From the NCBI RefSeq assembly GCF_022829345.1, contig NZ_JAKSXV010000065.1, forward strand, positions 1 to 64,000: a stretch of DNA of 64,000 nucleotides, written 5' to 3'. Under the pieces are notes generated by a model. The model was not told the origin of the DNA and searched no databases. It worked only from the letters and a program-made list of their open reading frames with translations. Positions 35,968 to 44,256 of this stretch are shown piece by piece (position 1 is the stretch's first letter; each line of letters starts with the position of its first letter). This DNA comes from Methylobacterium sp. J-090. GTDB taxonomy: Bacteria; Pseudomonadota; Alphaproteobacteria; Rhizobiales; Beijerinckiaceae. A program made the translations under genes and the position numbers.

Positions 35968-36171
35968 ATGCTCGGATACGATGACGTCGCGGCCGCGGCC
36001 GCCGGAGAGGAACGGGACGCCCTGTGGCGGTCCCTCGCCGAGGACATGGAGGCGTCGCGCCGGCGTCCGAGGGAGGTGGCGGCCCGGCTGGGTCGCGACC
36101 GGGTCAGGCCTGCTTCGATGCCCGGGCGCGCTGCTTCGTCGTCTGGCCCTCGGCCCACATCCGCGCGTTGA
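35968..36171 (+). CDS. Small ORF behind the SOS box
   Basis: The ATG at 35968 has GGAGGGG upstream at seven bases. The 67-residue product (MLGYDDVAAAAAGEERDALW, then RRRPREVAARLGRDRVRPAS) is helical and acidic at the start, basic and irregular at the end. The last 68 bases overlap the integrase 3' end on the other strand, so only the first part may be under selection. No family. The LexA box suggests DNA-damage-linked expression. Confidence 0.5.
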   Translation: MLGYDDVAAAAAGEERDALWRSLAEDMEASRRRPREVAARLGRDRVRPASMPGRAASSSGPRPTSAR

Positions 36172-37681
36172 TCCCCTTAATCCGGACCTTCTCCTTCTCC
36201 AAGTCCGTGCCCTTCCTCAGGGCCCGCAGCCGGACGAGCTCCGCCTTTAGCTCCCGCGGGGGGAGAAGGACGGCGGCCGCCGCGGCCGGCTTGAGGAGCT
36301 CCTCCCACCGGGCCATCACGGGCTGCTTGAACACGAGCAGGTCCGCCTCGGTGTAGCGCCTCGTCATGCGGTTCTCGTCTTGGGTCGAATCCGAGCCCTT
36401 GCTGGCGTGGTCGAGGATGTAGCCCACGAACGCCAGGTGGATGCCGGAATTGGCGAGCGCCGAGGAGAAGCACCGGCGCATGGCATGCGGCGTCATATCG
36501 GCGCCGGGGATGACGGGGACACCATGGGTGATGGTGTCCTTGCCTACGTGGCCGGTCTTCGTCGGCTGGCCGCGGCGGCGCTGCCGGCGGCTCGGGAACA
36601 TCCACTCCGTGTCGGGCGCGTACTCGTCGAGCCAGGTCAGATGGGCCTGCATCCGGGTCCACGCCGTCGGGGGCAGCGGGATCGTGTGCGGCATGCCGGA
36701 GGCCTTGGCGCCCGGCGTCTTCCGGTGCCCGCAGCGCCACAGGCCCCAGCCGGGATGCAGCGGCCACGGCTCGAACTCCTCGCGGCGGGCCCGGACGATG
36801 GCAAGCCGGCGCTGCGACGTCCACGCGAGGAGCTCGATGGCGGTCCCGAGGACCGGCTTCAGCACGCCGCTCCGGCACGTGGCCACGACGATGCCGAGGC
36901 GGTCGAGATCCGGGAAGGTTTGTCTCGCCTTCACGTTGCCGAGGCGCGGCGCCTTGAGCCGGTCTAGGACGCCCGGTGCGACGCCGGATTCCACTTCCTG
37001 ATCGGGTTGGGCCAGCCATCCGAACAGCCGCTTCCCGACCCGGACGACGTCGTTGCCCTGGCTCCGCTTCCCGGCCGCCACTAGGGCCTTCACGACCTTG
37101 GCGACGTCGGCGGCTGTGATCCGGGCAACCGGTAGGTCGTCGAGCGTGCGCATCGAGGGCGAGCCTACGATGCCGAGGTAGTTCGTCACCGTCTCCTCGA
37201 CGAGGTGCCCGGCGGCGCACTCGGCCCTGAGGTGCTGGCCCCATTCCTCGCGGGCCCTGCGATAGGTCCAGGTCCTGGCCCGCTCCTGGCGTGCCATCGC
37301 CGGGGGGCCCTTCGGCTCCGGATCGAGGGCCCGGTCCTCGGGGCGCGCCTCCTTCATCCGCTCGGACCAGACGTGGTGATCCCGCTGGGCCTTGATCCAG
37401 TAGGGGTCGGGGACGCCATGGTTCGACGTGACGTGCCAGCGGATCTGCGCCCCGGTCAGCCGGGCCCATGCCAGGGGCCACAGGTCGACGGGCCCGATGG
37501 TGATGCGCCGATCCTTGCCCTCGTGCTGCAGCCGGAACTGCCAGACGCATCCCGTCGGCTGGACCCGCAGGACGAGGCCCCTGCAGCCGGTGTCGTTGAT
37601 CTCCCGCCTCACCCCGGCCGCGGCATCCCGCTTGGCCTTCTCGATGGTGGTCTGGCGGATGTCGATGCGCTCGCTGGCCAC
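36104..37681 (-). CDS. Tyrosine recombinase/integrase
   Basis: The 525-residue integrase has an N-terminal DNA-binding part with CVWQFRLQHEGKDRRITIGP (arm-binding, DUF4102-like), a core-binding region near 140-230, and a catalytic domain: Arg in LLAWTSQRRLAIVRARREEF (about R291/R292), HxxR at about H399-R402 (TPHAMRR), a second His at about 425 (LDHAS) and the nucleophile at about Y443 (RRYTEAD). The GTG start at 37681 has GGAGGGG upstream. Length is greater than the usual 380-430, mainly from charged inserts. It lies 21 bp from three 11-bp iterons and about 230 bp from the tRNA fragment, so it is the likely integrase for this island. Confidence 0.9.
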   Translation of the reverse strand: MASERIDIRQTTIEKAKRDAAAGVRREINDTGCRGLVLRVQPTGCVWQFRLQHEGKDRRITIGPVDLWPLAWARLTGAQIRWHVTSNHGVPDPYWIKAQRDHHVWSERMKEARPEDRALDPEPKGPPAMARQERARTWTYRRAREEWGQHLRAECAAGHLVEETVTNYLGIVGSPSMRTLDDLPVARITAADVAKVVKALVAAGKRSQGNDVVRVGKRLFGWLAQPDQEVESGVAPGVLDRLKAPRLGNVKARQTFPDLDRLGIVVATCRSGVLKPVLGTAIELLAWTSQRRLAIVRARREEFEPWPLHPGWGLWRCGHRKTPGAKASGMPHTIPLPPTAWTRMQAHLTWLDEYAPDTEWMFPSRRQRRRGQPTKTGHVGKDTITHGVPVIPGADMTPHAMRRCFSSALANSGIHLAFVGYILDHASKGSDSTQDENRMTRRYTEADLLVFKQPVMARWEELLKPAAAAAVLLPPRELKAELVRLRALRKGTDLEKEKVRIKGINARMWAEGQTTKQRARASKQA

Positions 37682-37701
37682 GGGCCCCTCCGGTCGTCCG
37701 A

Positions 37702-37734
37702 GCTAGGACGACGCTAGGACGACGCTAGGACGAC
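37702..37734. repeat. Three perfect tandem 11-bp iterons
   Basis: GCTAGGACGAC occurs three times head to tail (37702-37712, 37713-37723, 37724-37734), just upstream of the integrase start at 37681. An 11-bp period keeps copies about one helical turn apart, as in iterons. They may be arm-type sites bound by the integrase or an excisionase, or operator sites for the integrase promoter. Confidence 0.7.
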
Positions 37735-37910
37735 TTCAGAGAACCGAACAAGAATCTGATGCGCAACGGTTTTTGCCCGAAACGGTTAAGAGGCTCCTGG
37801 AAGTAAACCGGCTCTAACTACGTTTTAGGGTGCCAGGACAGGCAGTTGGCGGTCCGGCATCGGCGGCGTTTCCCCTGTGGAGAGGGCGCGGAACAGGCCG
37901 GGAACGGGGA

Positions 37911-37968
37911 ATAGAGCGCTCGCCTTCTAAGCGGCAGGTCGTTGGTTCGAGCCCAACCGGGGTCGCCA
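37911..37968 (+). tRNA. 3' fragment of a tRNA-Arg(TCT), probable attachment site
   Basis: From about 37911 the sequence follows a tRNA from the D-arm end through the anticodon loop (anticodon TCT at 37926-37928), a T-arm stem GTTGG/CCAAC with TTCGAGC loop, and acceptor strand to CCA (37966-37968). The 5' acceptor half, which should pair with the CGGGGTC strand, is absent upstream. So this is a partial gene, as left at the far end of an element that integrated into a tRNA 3' end. An intact partner in the + orientation to the left was not seen in the window. Confidence 0.75.
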
Positions 37969-38016
37969 GCCATTCGTCCACCGGTCGCTGCCTCGGCGGG
38001 CCTCGTCCGCGCCGGC

Positions 38017-38184
38017 CTACAGCAGTGTCAGGCTCGCGAGCGGGAACCAGCCTTCGTGGCGCTCGCCATCGACATCGCCGTCCGCGAACCAGCTGCACAG
38101 GGCCAGTTCCCCCTCGATCCGTTCGACGGTCAGCGTCGCCTCGTTGTCGTCGGACGCGACGTAGTCACCGGCCTTGATGCTCAC
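38017..38184 (-). CDS. YodC/DUF2158-like small protein (55 aa)
   Basis: The GTG at 38184 gives a 55-residue protein, [20 protein letters not shown] then [20 protein letters not shown], ending PLASLTLL. The pattern (GD.V...GP/N..MTV, W......HEGWFP) is that of the small YodC/DUF2158 beta-barrel proteins of unknown function. GAGGCGG precedes the start. It lies outside the island, in the short stretch between the tRNA fragment and poxB. Confidence 0.65.
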   Translation of the reverse strand: MSIKAGDYVASDDNEATLTVERIEGELALCSWFADGDVDGERHEGWFPLASLTLL

Positions 38185-38394
38185 GGATGCCGCCTCGTAG
38201 GGGGTCTGTCTGGGAGGATGCGTGTCCGCCGCGGAACGCGCGCCCGGCAAAGACCGCCCCCCGGTCCGTCCACCACGATAGCATCGTGGAACACCGGTGC
38301 AACGACCCGAGCGGCGGCCCGCTCCGAAGGACGGGCAGGCGCGGAACACGGGGGACGGTCGGACGGTTCGGACCACCAAAGAAGGATTCCCCTC

Positions 38395-40155
38395 ATGAAG
38401 ACCGTCACCGTCGCGGACCTCATCGTCGAGACCCTGGAGCAGGCCGGGGTCCAGCGCATCTATGGCCTCGTCGGCGACAGCCTGAACGCCCTGACCGAGT
38501 CGCTCAGGGCACGCGAGACCATCGACTGGGTGCATGTGCGCCACGAGGAAGTCGCCGCCTTCGCCGCCGGGGCGGAGAGCCAGATCACCGGAGATCTGGC
38601 GGTCTGCGCGGGGTCCTGCGGACCAGGCAACCTCCACCTCATCAACGGCCTGTTCGATTGCCACCGCTCGCGCACGCCGGTGCTGGCCATCGCGGCCCAT
38701 ATCCCGTCCGCCGAGATCGGCTCCGGATACTTCCAGGAGACGCACCCCGAGAACCTGTTCCGCGAATGCAGCCATTACTGCGAGATGGTCTCGGATCCCT
38801 CGCAACTGCCGCAGGTGCTGGAGAACGCCATGCGGGCGGCCATCGGCCTCTCCGGCGTCGCCGTCGTGGTCATCCCGGGCGATGTCGCCCTGAAGGACGC
38901 GCCGGAGCGGGGCATCGCGCCGAATCCCGGCCTGATCCCGCGAAAGCCGATGGTGCGCCCCGCCACCCGCGAGCTCGACGCGCTCGCCGACCTCCTCAAC
39001 GGATCGAGCCGCGTGACCCTGTTGTGCGGGCGCGGCTGCGCCGGAGCGCATGCCGAGCTGCTGCAGCTCGCCGAGGCCCTGAAAAGCCCCATCGTCCACG
39101 CGCTCGGCGGCAAGGAGTTCGTCGAGTACGACAACCCCTACGATGTCGGCATGACGGGGCTCATCGGCTTCGCGTCGGGCTACGCGGCGATCATGGGCTG
39201 CGACACCCTGCTGATGCTCGGCACCGACTTTCCCTACCGGCAGTTCTACCCGACGGACGCGAAGATCGCCCAGGTGGATCTCCGCCCCGAGCAGCTCGGC
39301 CGGCGATGCAAGCTCGATCTCGGCCTCGTCGGCGACGTGAAGGACACGATCGCGGCGCTGATGCCGAAACTCACGCCGAAGGACGACCGCAAGCATCTCG
39401 ACGCCGCGCTCAAGCACTACGCCAAGGCCCGCGAGGACCTCGACGACCTCGCCACAGGCGCTCCGAAGAAGGGCTGGTTCGGCCTGAAATCCGAAAAGAG
39501 TCCGATCCATCCGCAATATCTCACCAAGCTCCTGAGCGAGGCGGCATCCGAGGACGCGATCTTCACGGCCGATGTCGGTACGCCGACGATCTGGGCCGCG
39601 CGCTACCTCAGGATGAACGGCAAGCGCCGGCTGCTCGGCTCGTGGGTCCACGGCTCCATGGCCAACGCCATGGCGCAGGGCATCGGCGCGCAGGCGGCCC
39701 AGCCGGGGCGCCAGGTGGTCTCGCTCTCGGGCGACGGCGGCTTCACCATGCTGATGGGTGACCTGCTGACGCTGCGCCAGGAGAAGCTGCCCCTGAAGGT
39801 GGTGGTGTTCAACAACGGCACGCTCGGCTTCGTCGAAATGGAGATGAAGGCCGCCGGCTACATCGAGACGGGGGTCGCCCTCGACAACCCGGACTTCGCC
39901 GCCATGGCCCGGGGCGCCGGCCTCCACGCCGTGCGGGTCGAGCACCCCGCCGAACTGGAGGGCGCCATCCGCGAGGTGCTGGCCCATGACGGGCCGGCCC
40001 TCCTCGACGTGGTGGTCGCCCGCCAGGAACTGTCGATGCCGCCGAAGATCGACGGCCAGCAGGTCAAGGGGTTCAGCCTTTACGTGATGCGCGCCGTCAT
40101 GAGCGGGCGCGGGGATTCGGTCCTCGACCTCGCCAAGACGAACCTGCTTCGCTAA
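38395..40155 (+). CDS. poxB: PoxB-type pyruvate:quinone oxidoreductase
   Basis: The 586-residue protein reads as a thiamine-diphosphate enzyme of the PoxB group, oxidatively decarboxylating pyruvate to acetate and CO2 with electrons to the quinone pool. An N-terminal TPP-binding PYR part ([24 protein letters not shown] with [13 protein letters not shown]), a central FAD-type domain near 190-330, and a C-terminal PP domain with [20 protein letters not shown] then NNGTLGF. Start at 38395 with AAGGATTCC upstream. The length fits PoxB (about 570). It is followed by the lactate-oxidation genes. The quinone specificity is inferred; other TPP oxidases are close relatives. Confidence 0.85.
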   Translation: MKTVTVADLIVETLEQAGVQRIYGLVGDSLNALTESLRARETIDWVHVRHEEVAAFAAGAESQITGDLAVCAGSCGPGNLHLINGLFDCHRSRTPVLAIAAHIPSAEIGSGYFQETHPENLFRECSHYCEMVSDPSQLPQVLENAMRAAIGLSGVAVVVIPGDVALKDAPERGIAPNPGLIPRKPMVRPATRELDALADLLNGSSRVTLLCGRGCAGAHAELLQLAEALKSPIVHALGGKEFVEYDNPYDVGMTGLIGFASGYAAIMGCDTLLMLGTDFPYRQFYPTDAKIAQVDLRPEQLGRRCKLDLGLVGDVKDTIAALMPKLTPKDDRKHLDAALKHYAKAREDLDDLATGAPKKGWFGLKSEKSPIHPQYLTKLLSEAASEDAIFTADVGTPTIWAARYLRMNGKRRLLGSWVHGSMANAMAQGIGAQAAQPGRQVVSLSGDGGFTMLMGDLLTLRQEKLPLKVVVFNNGTLGFVEMEMKAAGYIETGVALDNPDFAAMARGAGLHAVRVEHPAELEGAIREVLAHDGPALLDVVVARQELSMPPKIDGQQVKGFSLYVMRAVMSGRGDSVLDLAKTNLLR

Positions 40156-40229
40156 ACCGGGGACGTCGTTTCGAATGTTTCCAGGGTGGGCGGCGTCCCG
40201 GTGCCGCCCGCGAAAAGAAGAAAAACGCC

Positions 40230-40973
40230 ATGCGCATCGGACTGTTCGTGCCGTGCTACGTCGATGCCTTCGAGCCGGAGGTGGGCATCGCCACCCTCGA
40301 GCTGCTCGAACGCTTCGGCCTCGACGTCCATTACCCGTTCGACCAGACCTGCTGCGGCCAGCCGATGACCAACACCGGCTGCCACGCCGAGGCCGCCGCC
40401 ACCGAGGCCCTGTTCGTCAGGAACTTTTCCGGGTTCGACTACGTCGTCACGCCGTCGGGCTCGTGCGCGCATCAGGTCCGCGAGCACCTCACGGCGATCC
40501 CGCAGACGGACGACGTGAAGGCCGTGCGGTCGAAGACCTTCGAACTCGTTGAATTCCTCCACGACATCCTGAAGGTCGAGGAATTCCCCTGGGCTTCGTT
40601 CCCGCACAAGGTCGGCTACCACTCGAACTGCAACGCCCTGCGCGGCATCCACCACGCCCGACCGTCGGAACTGAACAAACCCTACTATTCCAAGCCCCTC
40701 GACCTCCTCAGCAAGGTCAAGGGCATCGAGATCGTCACGCCGAGCCGCCCCGACGAGTGCTGCGGCTTCGGCGGCACCTTCTCGGTGTTCGAGCCGGCCG
40801 TGTCGGCCAAGATGGGCTACGACAAGGTGACCGATCACGCCCAGGCCGGTGCCGAATACGTCGTCTCGGCCGATTCCTCCTGCATGATGCACCAGAAGGG
40901 CTGCGCCGCCCGCCTCGGCACGCCGCTCAAGTTCATCCACATCGCCCGCATCCTCAACGGAGCCGCCGCATGA
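40230..40973 (+). CDS. lutA: Lactate utilization protein LutA/LldE
   Basis: The 247-residue protein has two CCG domains: FDQTCCGQPMTNTGC near residue 45 and RPDECCGFGGTFSVF near residue 170, the cysteine-rich motif that ligates an FeS cluster in this subunit. It is the first of three overlapping genes (lutA-lutB-lutC) for the L-lactate dehydrogenase complex that oxidises lactate to pyruvate. Stop and next start overlap by 4 bp (ATGA). AAGAAGAAAAACGCC lies before the start. Confidence 0.9.
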   Translation: MRIGLFVPCYVDAFEPEVGIATLELLERFGLDVHYPFDQTCCGQPMTNTGCHAEAAATEALFVRNFSGFDYVVTPSGSCAHQVREHLTAIPQTDDVKAVRSKTFELVEFLHDILKVEEFPWASFPHKVGYHSNCNALRGIHHARPSELNKPYYSKPLDLLSKVKGIEIVTPSRPDECCGFGGTFSVFEPAVSAKMGYDKVTDHAQAGAEYVVSADSSCMMHQKGCAARLGTPLKFIHIARILNGAAA

Positions 40974-42529
40974 GCATCGAGGATCAGGGACTGCGCGAGA
41001 CGGCCCCCGAGAGCGACCACGGCCAGGACGGCCGCCGCCTCCAGCACGCCGAGGCCGCGACGAAGCCGGTTGCGGTGAAAACTTCGGCGGTGAAGATCGC
41101 CCGCGAGCCGCAGCCGCGCGGCGCCAAGATCCGCGGCGACCGGCCCATCGACCAAGCCGAGGCCGCCGAGCGCTTCCTCGCGGCGCCCCTGCACCAGAAG
41201 GCGCACGACGCCCGCCTGTGGGACCTGCGGGGCAAGCGCGACGTCGCCGCCTTCGGCATTCCCGAATGGGAGGAACTGCGCGAGCTCGCCTCCCAGATCA
41301 AGACCCACACCCTGGCGAACCTCGACCGCTACCTCGAGGAGTTCGAGGCGAACGCGAAGGCCAACGGCGTCCACGTCCACTGGGCGGCGGACGGGGCCGA
41401 CCACAATCGCATCGTCCACGGGATCCTGAAGGATCACGGCGCCAAAACGCTGATCAAGTCGAAGTCGATGCTCACGGAGGAGTGCGGCTTTCGCCACTAC
41501 ATGGCCGGCACCGGCATCGAGGTCATCGAGACGGATCTCGGCGAGCGCATCCAGCAGCTCGACAACGAGGAGCCGAGCCACGTGGTGGTACCGGCGGTGC
41601 ACAAGACCCGGTTCGACGTGGCGGAGGTGTTCGCCCGCACCATGGGCACCGACCCCGAGAACGACGACGCTCACTATCTGGCCGAGAGCCAGCGCATGCA
41701 CACCCGCCCCCTCATCCTGGACGCGGATGCGGGGATGACCGGCTGCAACTTCGCCATCGCGGAGACCGGCACCGTCGTCACCTGCACCAACGAGGGCAAT
41801 GCCGATCTGTCGGGCAACGTGCCCAAGCTCCAGATCCATTCCATCGGCATCGAGAAGCTCATCCCCCGGATCGAGCATCTCGGGGTGTTCATCCGCCTGC
41901 TGTCGCGCTCGGCGCTGGGCTCGCCGATCACCCAGTACACCTCGCACTTCCGGGGACCGCGCGCCGGCACCGAGATGCACATGGTGCTCGTCGACAACGG
42001 CCGCTCCGAACGCCTCGGCATGGCGGAATTCTGGACCTCGCTCAAATGCATCCGCTGCGGCGCCTGCATGAACACCTGCCCGGTCTACCGGCGTTCCGGC
42101 GGTCTCTCCTACGGCGCGACCTATTCGGGACCGATCGGGCTCATCATCGATCCGACCTTCAACAAGCGGAAGTATTCGACCCTGCCGTTCTCCTCGACCA
42201 TGAACGGCTCGTGCACCAACGTCTGCCCGGTGAAGATCAACATCCACGAGCAGATCTTTGCCTGGCGCAAGGTGCTGGCCGAGGAGCACCAGATCCCGCT
42301 CCTGAAGCAGGGGATGATGAAGGCGGCGGGCCAGGTGCTGAGCCGTCCGGCCGCCTACCGCGCCGCCATCGGGGCGGCCGATTCCGCCCTCAGGGCCCTG
42401 CCGCGCTTTGCCGTCTACAATCCCCTCAACACCTGGGGGAAGGGCCGCGAGATGCCCGAGACCCCGCGCCAGAGCTTCCACAGCTGGTACAAGCAGAACC
42501 GCATGACCAAGCAGGACGGCGCCAAATGA
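40970..42529 (+). CDS. lutB: Lactate utilization protein LutB/LldF (iron-sulfur)
   Basis: The 519-residue protein carries the LUD domain in its middle part and a ferredoxin-like part: CIRCGACMNTCPVYRR near residue 355 and CTNVCPVKINIHE near residue 415, which bind [4Fe-4S] clusters. About 65 residues at the N-terminus are charged and non-conserved; most LutB are about 470-490 residues, so this is longer. The start overlaps lutA and the stop overlaps lutC, so all three are coupled. Confidence 0.9.
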   Translation: MSIEDQGLRETAPESDHGQDGRRLQHAEAATKPVAVKTSAVKIAREPQPRGAKIRGDRPIDQAEAAERFLAAPLHQKAHDARLWDLRGKRDVAAFGIPEWEELRELASQIKTHTLANLDRYLEEFEANAKANGVHVHWAADGADHNRIVHGILKDHGAKTLIKSKSMLTEECGFRHYMAGTGIEVIETDLGERIQQLDNEEPSHVVVPAVHKTRFDVAEVFARTMGTDPENDDAHYLAESQRMHTRPLILDADAGMTGCNFAIAETGTVVTCTNEGNADLSGNVPKLQIHSIGIEKLIPRIEHLGVFIRLLSRSALGSPITQYTSHFRGPRAGTEMHMVLVDNGRSERLGMAEFWTSLKCIRCGACMNTCPVYRRSGGLSYGATYSGPIGLIIDPTFNKRKYSTLPFSSTMNGSCTNVCPVKINIHEQIFAWRKVLAEEHQIPLLKQGMMKAAGQVLSRPAAYRAAIGAADSALRALPRFAVYNPLNTWGKGREMPETPRQSFHSWYKQNRMTKQDGAK

Positions 42530-43119
42530 GCGCCCGTGACGACACCCTCGCGCGCATCCGGACGAACCGCCCGGCCGGCGACCATCCCCTGCCGGAGGTG
42601 CCGCTCTTCACCCCCCTCGTCGGCGACGACCACGTGGCGGAGTTCGGCGAGCGCCTGAAGCGCATGGGCGGCCAGATCGCCGCCCCGGTTCCCGGCGGGG
42701 ACCCGTTCGCCGCCGTGCGCGAGCGCCTCGACACGGCGACCGTCATCGCCTCCGCCGTGCCGGAGATCGCTGGCAACCGCGATCTCGGAGCGGTCGCCCG
42801 CCCGCAGGACCTCGCCGACGTGGATGTGGCCATCGTGCGCGCGGTGTTCGGCGTGGCGGAGACCGGCTCGGTGCTGTTCACGCAGGCCGAGTTGACGGTG
42901 AACGCCGTGGCCTACCTCGCCCAGCATCTCGTGGTGCTGCTCGATCCGGACGACATCCTGGTCAACATCCAGGCGGCCTATCGCCGGCCGGATTTCGGCC
43001 GTGCCGCCTACGCCGTGCTCCACACCGGCCCCTCGGCCACGGCCGACATTGAGGGCGTGCTGATCCACGGAGCGCAGGGCGTACGCTCCCTGACGGTGAT
43101 CCTGCTGCCGCGATCCTGA
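42526..43119 (+). CDS. lutC: Lactate utilization protein LutC/LldG
   Basis: The 197-residue LUD-family protein is the third lactate-oxidation subunit. It shows VDVAIVRAVFGVAETGSVLF near residue 103 and the C-terminal GPSATADIEGVLIHGAQGVR, the family-typical binding part. Its ATG overlaps the lutB stop. With PoxB upstream, lactate could be converted to pyruvate and then acetate, feeding electrons to the respiratory chain. Confidence 0.88.
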   Translation: MSARDDTLARIRTNRPAGDHPLPEVPLFTPLVGDDHVAEFGERLKRMGGQIAAPVPGGDPFAAVRERLDTATVIASAVPEIAGNRDLGAVARPQDLADVDVAIVRAVFGVAETGSVLFTQAELTVNAVAYLAQHLVVLLDPDDILVNIQAAYRRPDFGRAAYAVLHTGPSATADIEGVLIHGAQGVRSLTVILLPRS

Positions 43120-43230
43120 GCCGTCCGCGCCGTCCCGCATGGGGAGGGCAGGGGGGTGGATAGCGCAAAGCCTTCGGGGCGAGAAGGCGTAATCCTTGCT
43201 AGCTTTCGCGGCACAAAGGAAGGAGCTTCC

Positions 43231-44091
43231 ATGCGCTACACCCTCGGCTGCAGCCTGTCGTACAACATCCTCTCGGACACGACCTTCATCTTCAATCTCG
43301 AGGTTGCCAAGCTGCGCAGCCTGGAGATCTTCAGTGAATCGCTGGTCCTGACACCCAATCTCAAGCGCGACATCTACACGACGCCGGATCTCCTGAACCG
43401 CTATCTCGGCGTCAACGTGCCGATGGGGCAGTTCTCACTGGAGTACAACGCCGAGGTCGAACTCACCGTCCACCGCGCCGACCCGGCGACCATCAACGAA
43501 ACGCCGATCAGCCAGCTGCCCCTGGACATCCTGCCGTTCCTGCTGCCGAGCCGCTTCGTCTCGTCCGACCGGCTGACGCCCTTCGCCCAGGCCGAGTTCG
43601 GGGCGCTCCCCAAGGGTCACCAACGCGTCAACGCCATCTGCAACTGGATCCACGACCACCTGACCTATCAGCCGGGAACGAGCGACGGTGAGACCACCGC
43701 CGACGAGAGCCTGCTCAAGCGCGCCGGCGTCTGCCGCGACTTCGCACATATCGGCACGGCGTTCTGCCGGGCGCTGGGCATCCCGGCCCGGTTCGTGAGC
43801 TGCTACGCCCACGGCCTCGTGCCGAGCGATTTCCACGCGGTGTTCGAGGCCTATCTCGACGGGCGCTGGTGGCTGTTCGACGCCACGCGCCAGGCCGACC
43901 TCGACGGACTGGTGCGCATCGGCGTCGGACGGGATGCCGCCGAGATCGCGTTCTCGACGCCCTACGGCAACATGCAGCCCGTCAACCAGCAGATCCGCAT
44001 CGGGCGCTCCGACGGAATGGGCAGCCCGCCCCAGCGCACGGTGGACGCCATCTCCACGGAGGTCCCGGCGCCGCATGCGGGTGCCGCCTGA
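43231..44091 (+). CDS. Transglutaminase-like protein
   Basis: The 286-residue protein (start 43231, AAGGAAGGAGCTTCC upstream) has a beta-rich N-terminal half and a transglutaminase-like core: GVCRDFAHIGTAFCRALGIP (catalytic Cys near residue 170), then ARFVSCYAHGLVPSDFHAVF (His) and GRWWLFDATRQADLDGLVRI (Asp). It is therefore a possible cysteine protease or amidase of the transglutaminase-like superfamily, cytoplasmic. Its role is unknown. An upstream in-frame ATG at 43156 is less favourable. Confidence 0.85.
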   Translation: MRYTLGCSLSYNILSDTTFIFNLEVAKLRSLEIFSESLVLTPNLKRDIYTTPDLLNRYLGVNVPMGQFSLEYNAEVELTVHRADPATINETPISQLPLDILPFLLPSRFVSSDRLTPFAQAEFGALPKGHQRVNAICNWIHDHLTYQPGTSDGETTADESLLKRAGVCRDFAHIGTAFCRALGIPARFVSCYAHGLVPSDFHAVFEAYLDGRWWLFDATRQADLDGLVRIGVGRDAAEIAFSTPYGNMQPVNQQIRIGRSDGMGSPPQRTVDAISTEVPAPHAGAA

Positions 44092-44256
44092 GCTTCGGGG
44101 CCCGGCGAGGCCGATGCCTCGCCGGTTGCGCAGATCGGTCCCCGCTGGCGCCGCGGGCGTGGCGTCGGACGATTTCACGGACTTTTAAAGCGAACGCGTC
44201 AAGGCTCGGCTCACGATGATGGGAGCGGGTCACCCGGACCCGGCCGGGAGAACACC

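Larger units (their letters stand above)
25289..37968. mobile_element. Integrated prophage-like or satellite-like island
   Basis: This stretch is bounded on the right by a tyrosine integrase and a 3' tRNA-Arg fragment. Inside are more than twenty small, mostly unrecognised genes, phage-tail-like ORFs, a Cro-like HTH gene, a metallophosphoesterase of phage type and a LexA-type SOS box. No terminase, portal, major capsid or replication initiator was recognised, so it may be a decayed prophage, a genomic island or a satellite. The left end was not found: no copy of the right-end tRNA fragment was seen near 25 kb, so the left coordinate is approximate. The sulfur genes on the left and poxB-lut on the right look like core chromosome. 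Confidence 0.7.

Noticed and set aside
36200..37200. Long plus-strand frames (36380, 36441) inside the integrase gene
   Set aside because: Antisense shadows of the integrase, which has the full catalytic set.
38017..39987. 656-codon minus-strand frame opposite poxB
   Set aside because: Only its last 55 codons (38017-38184) look like a gene; the rest is antisense to poxB.
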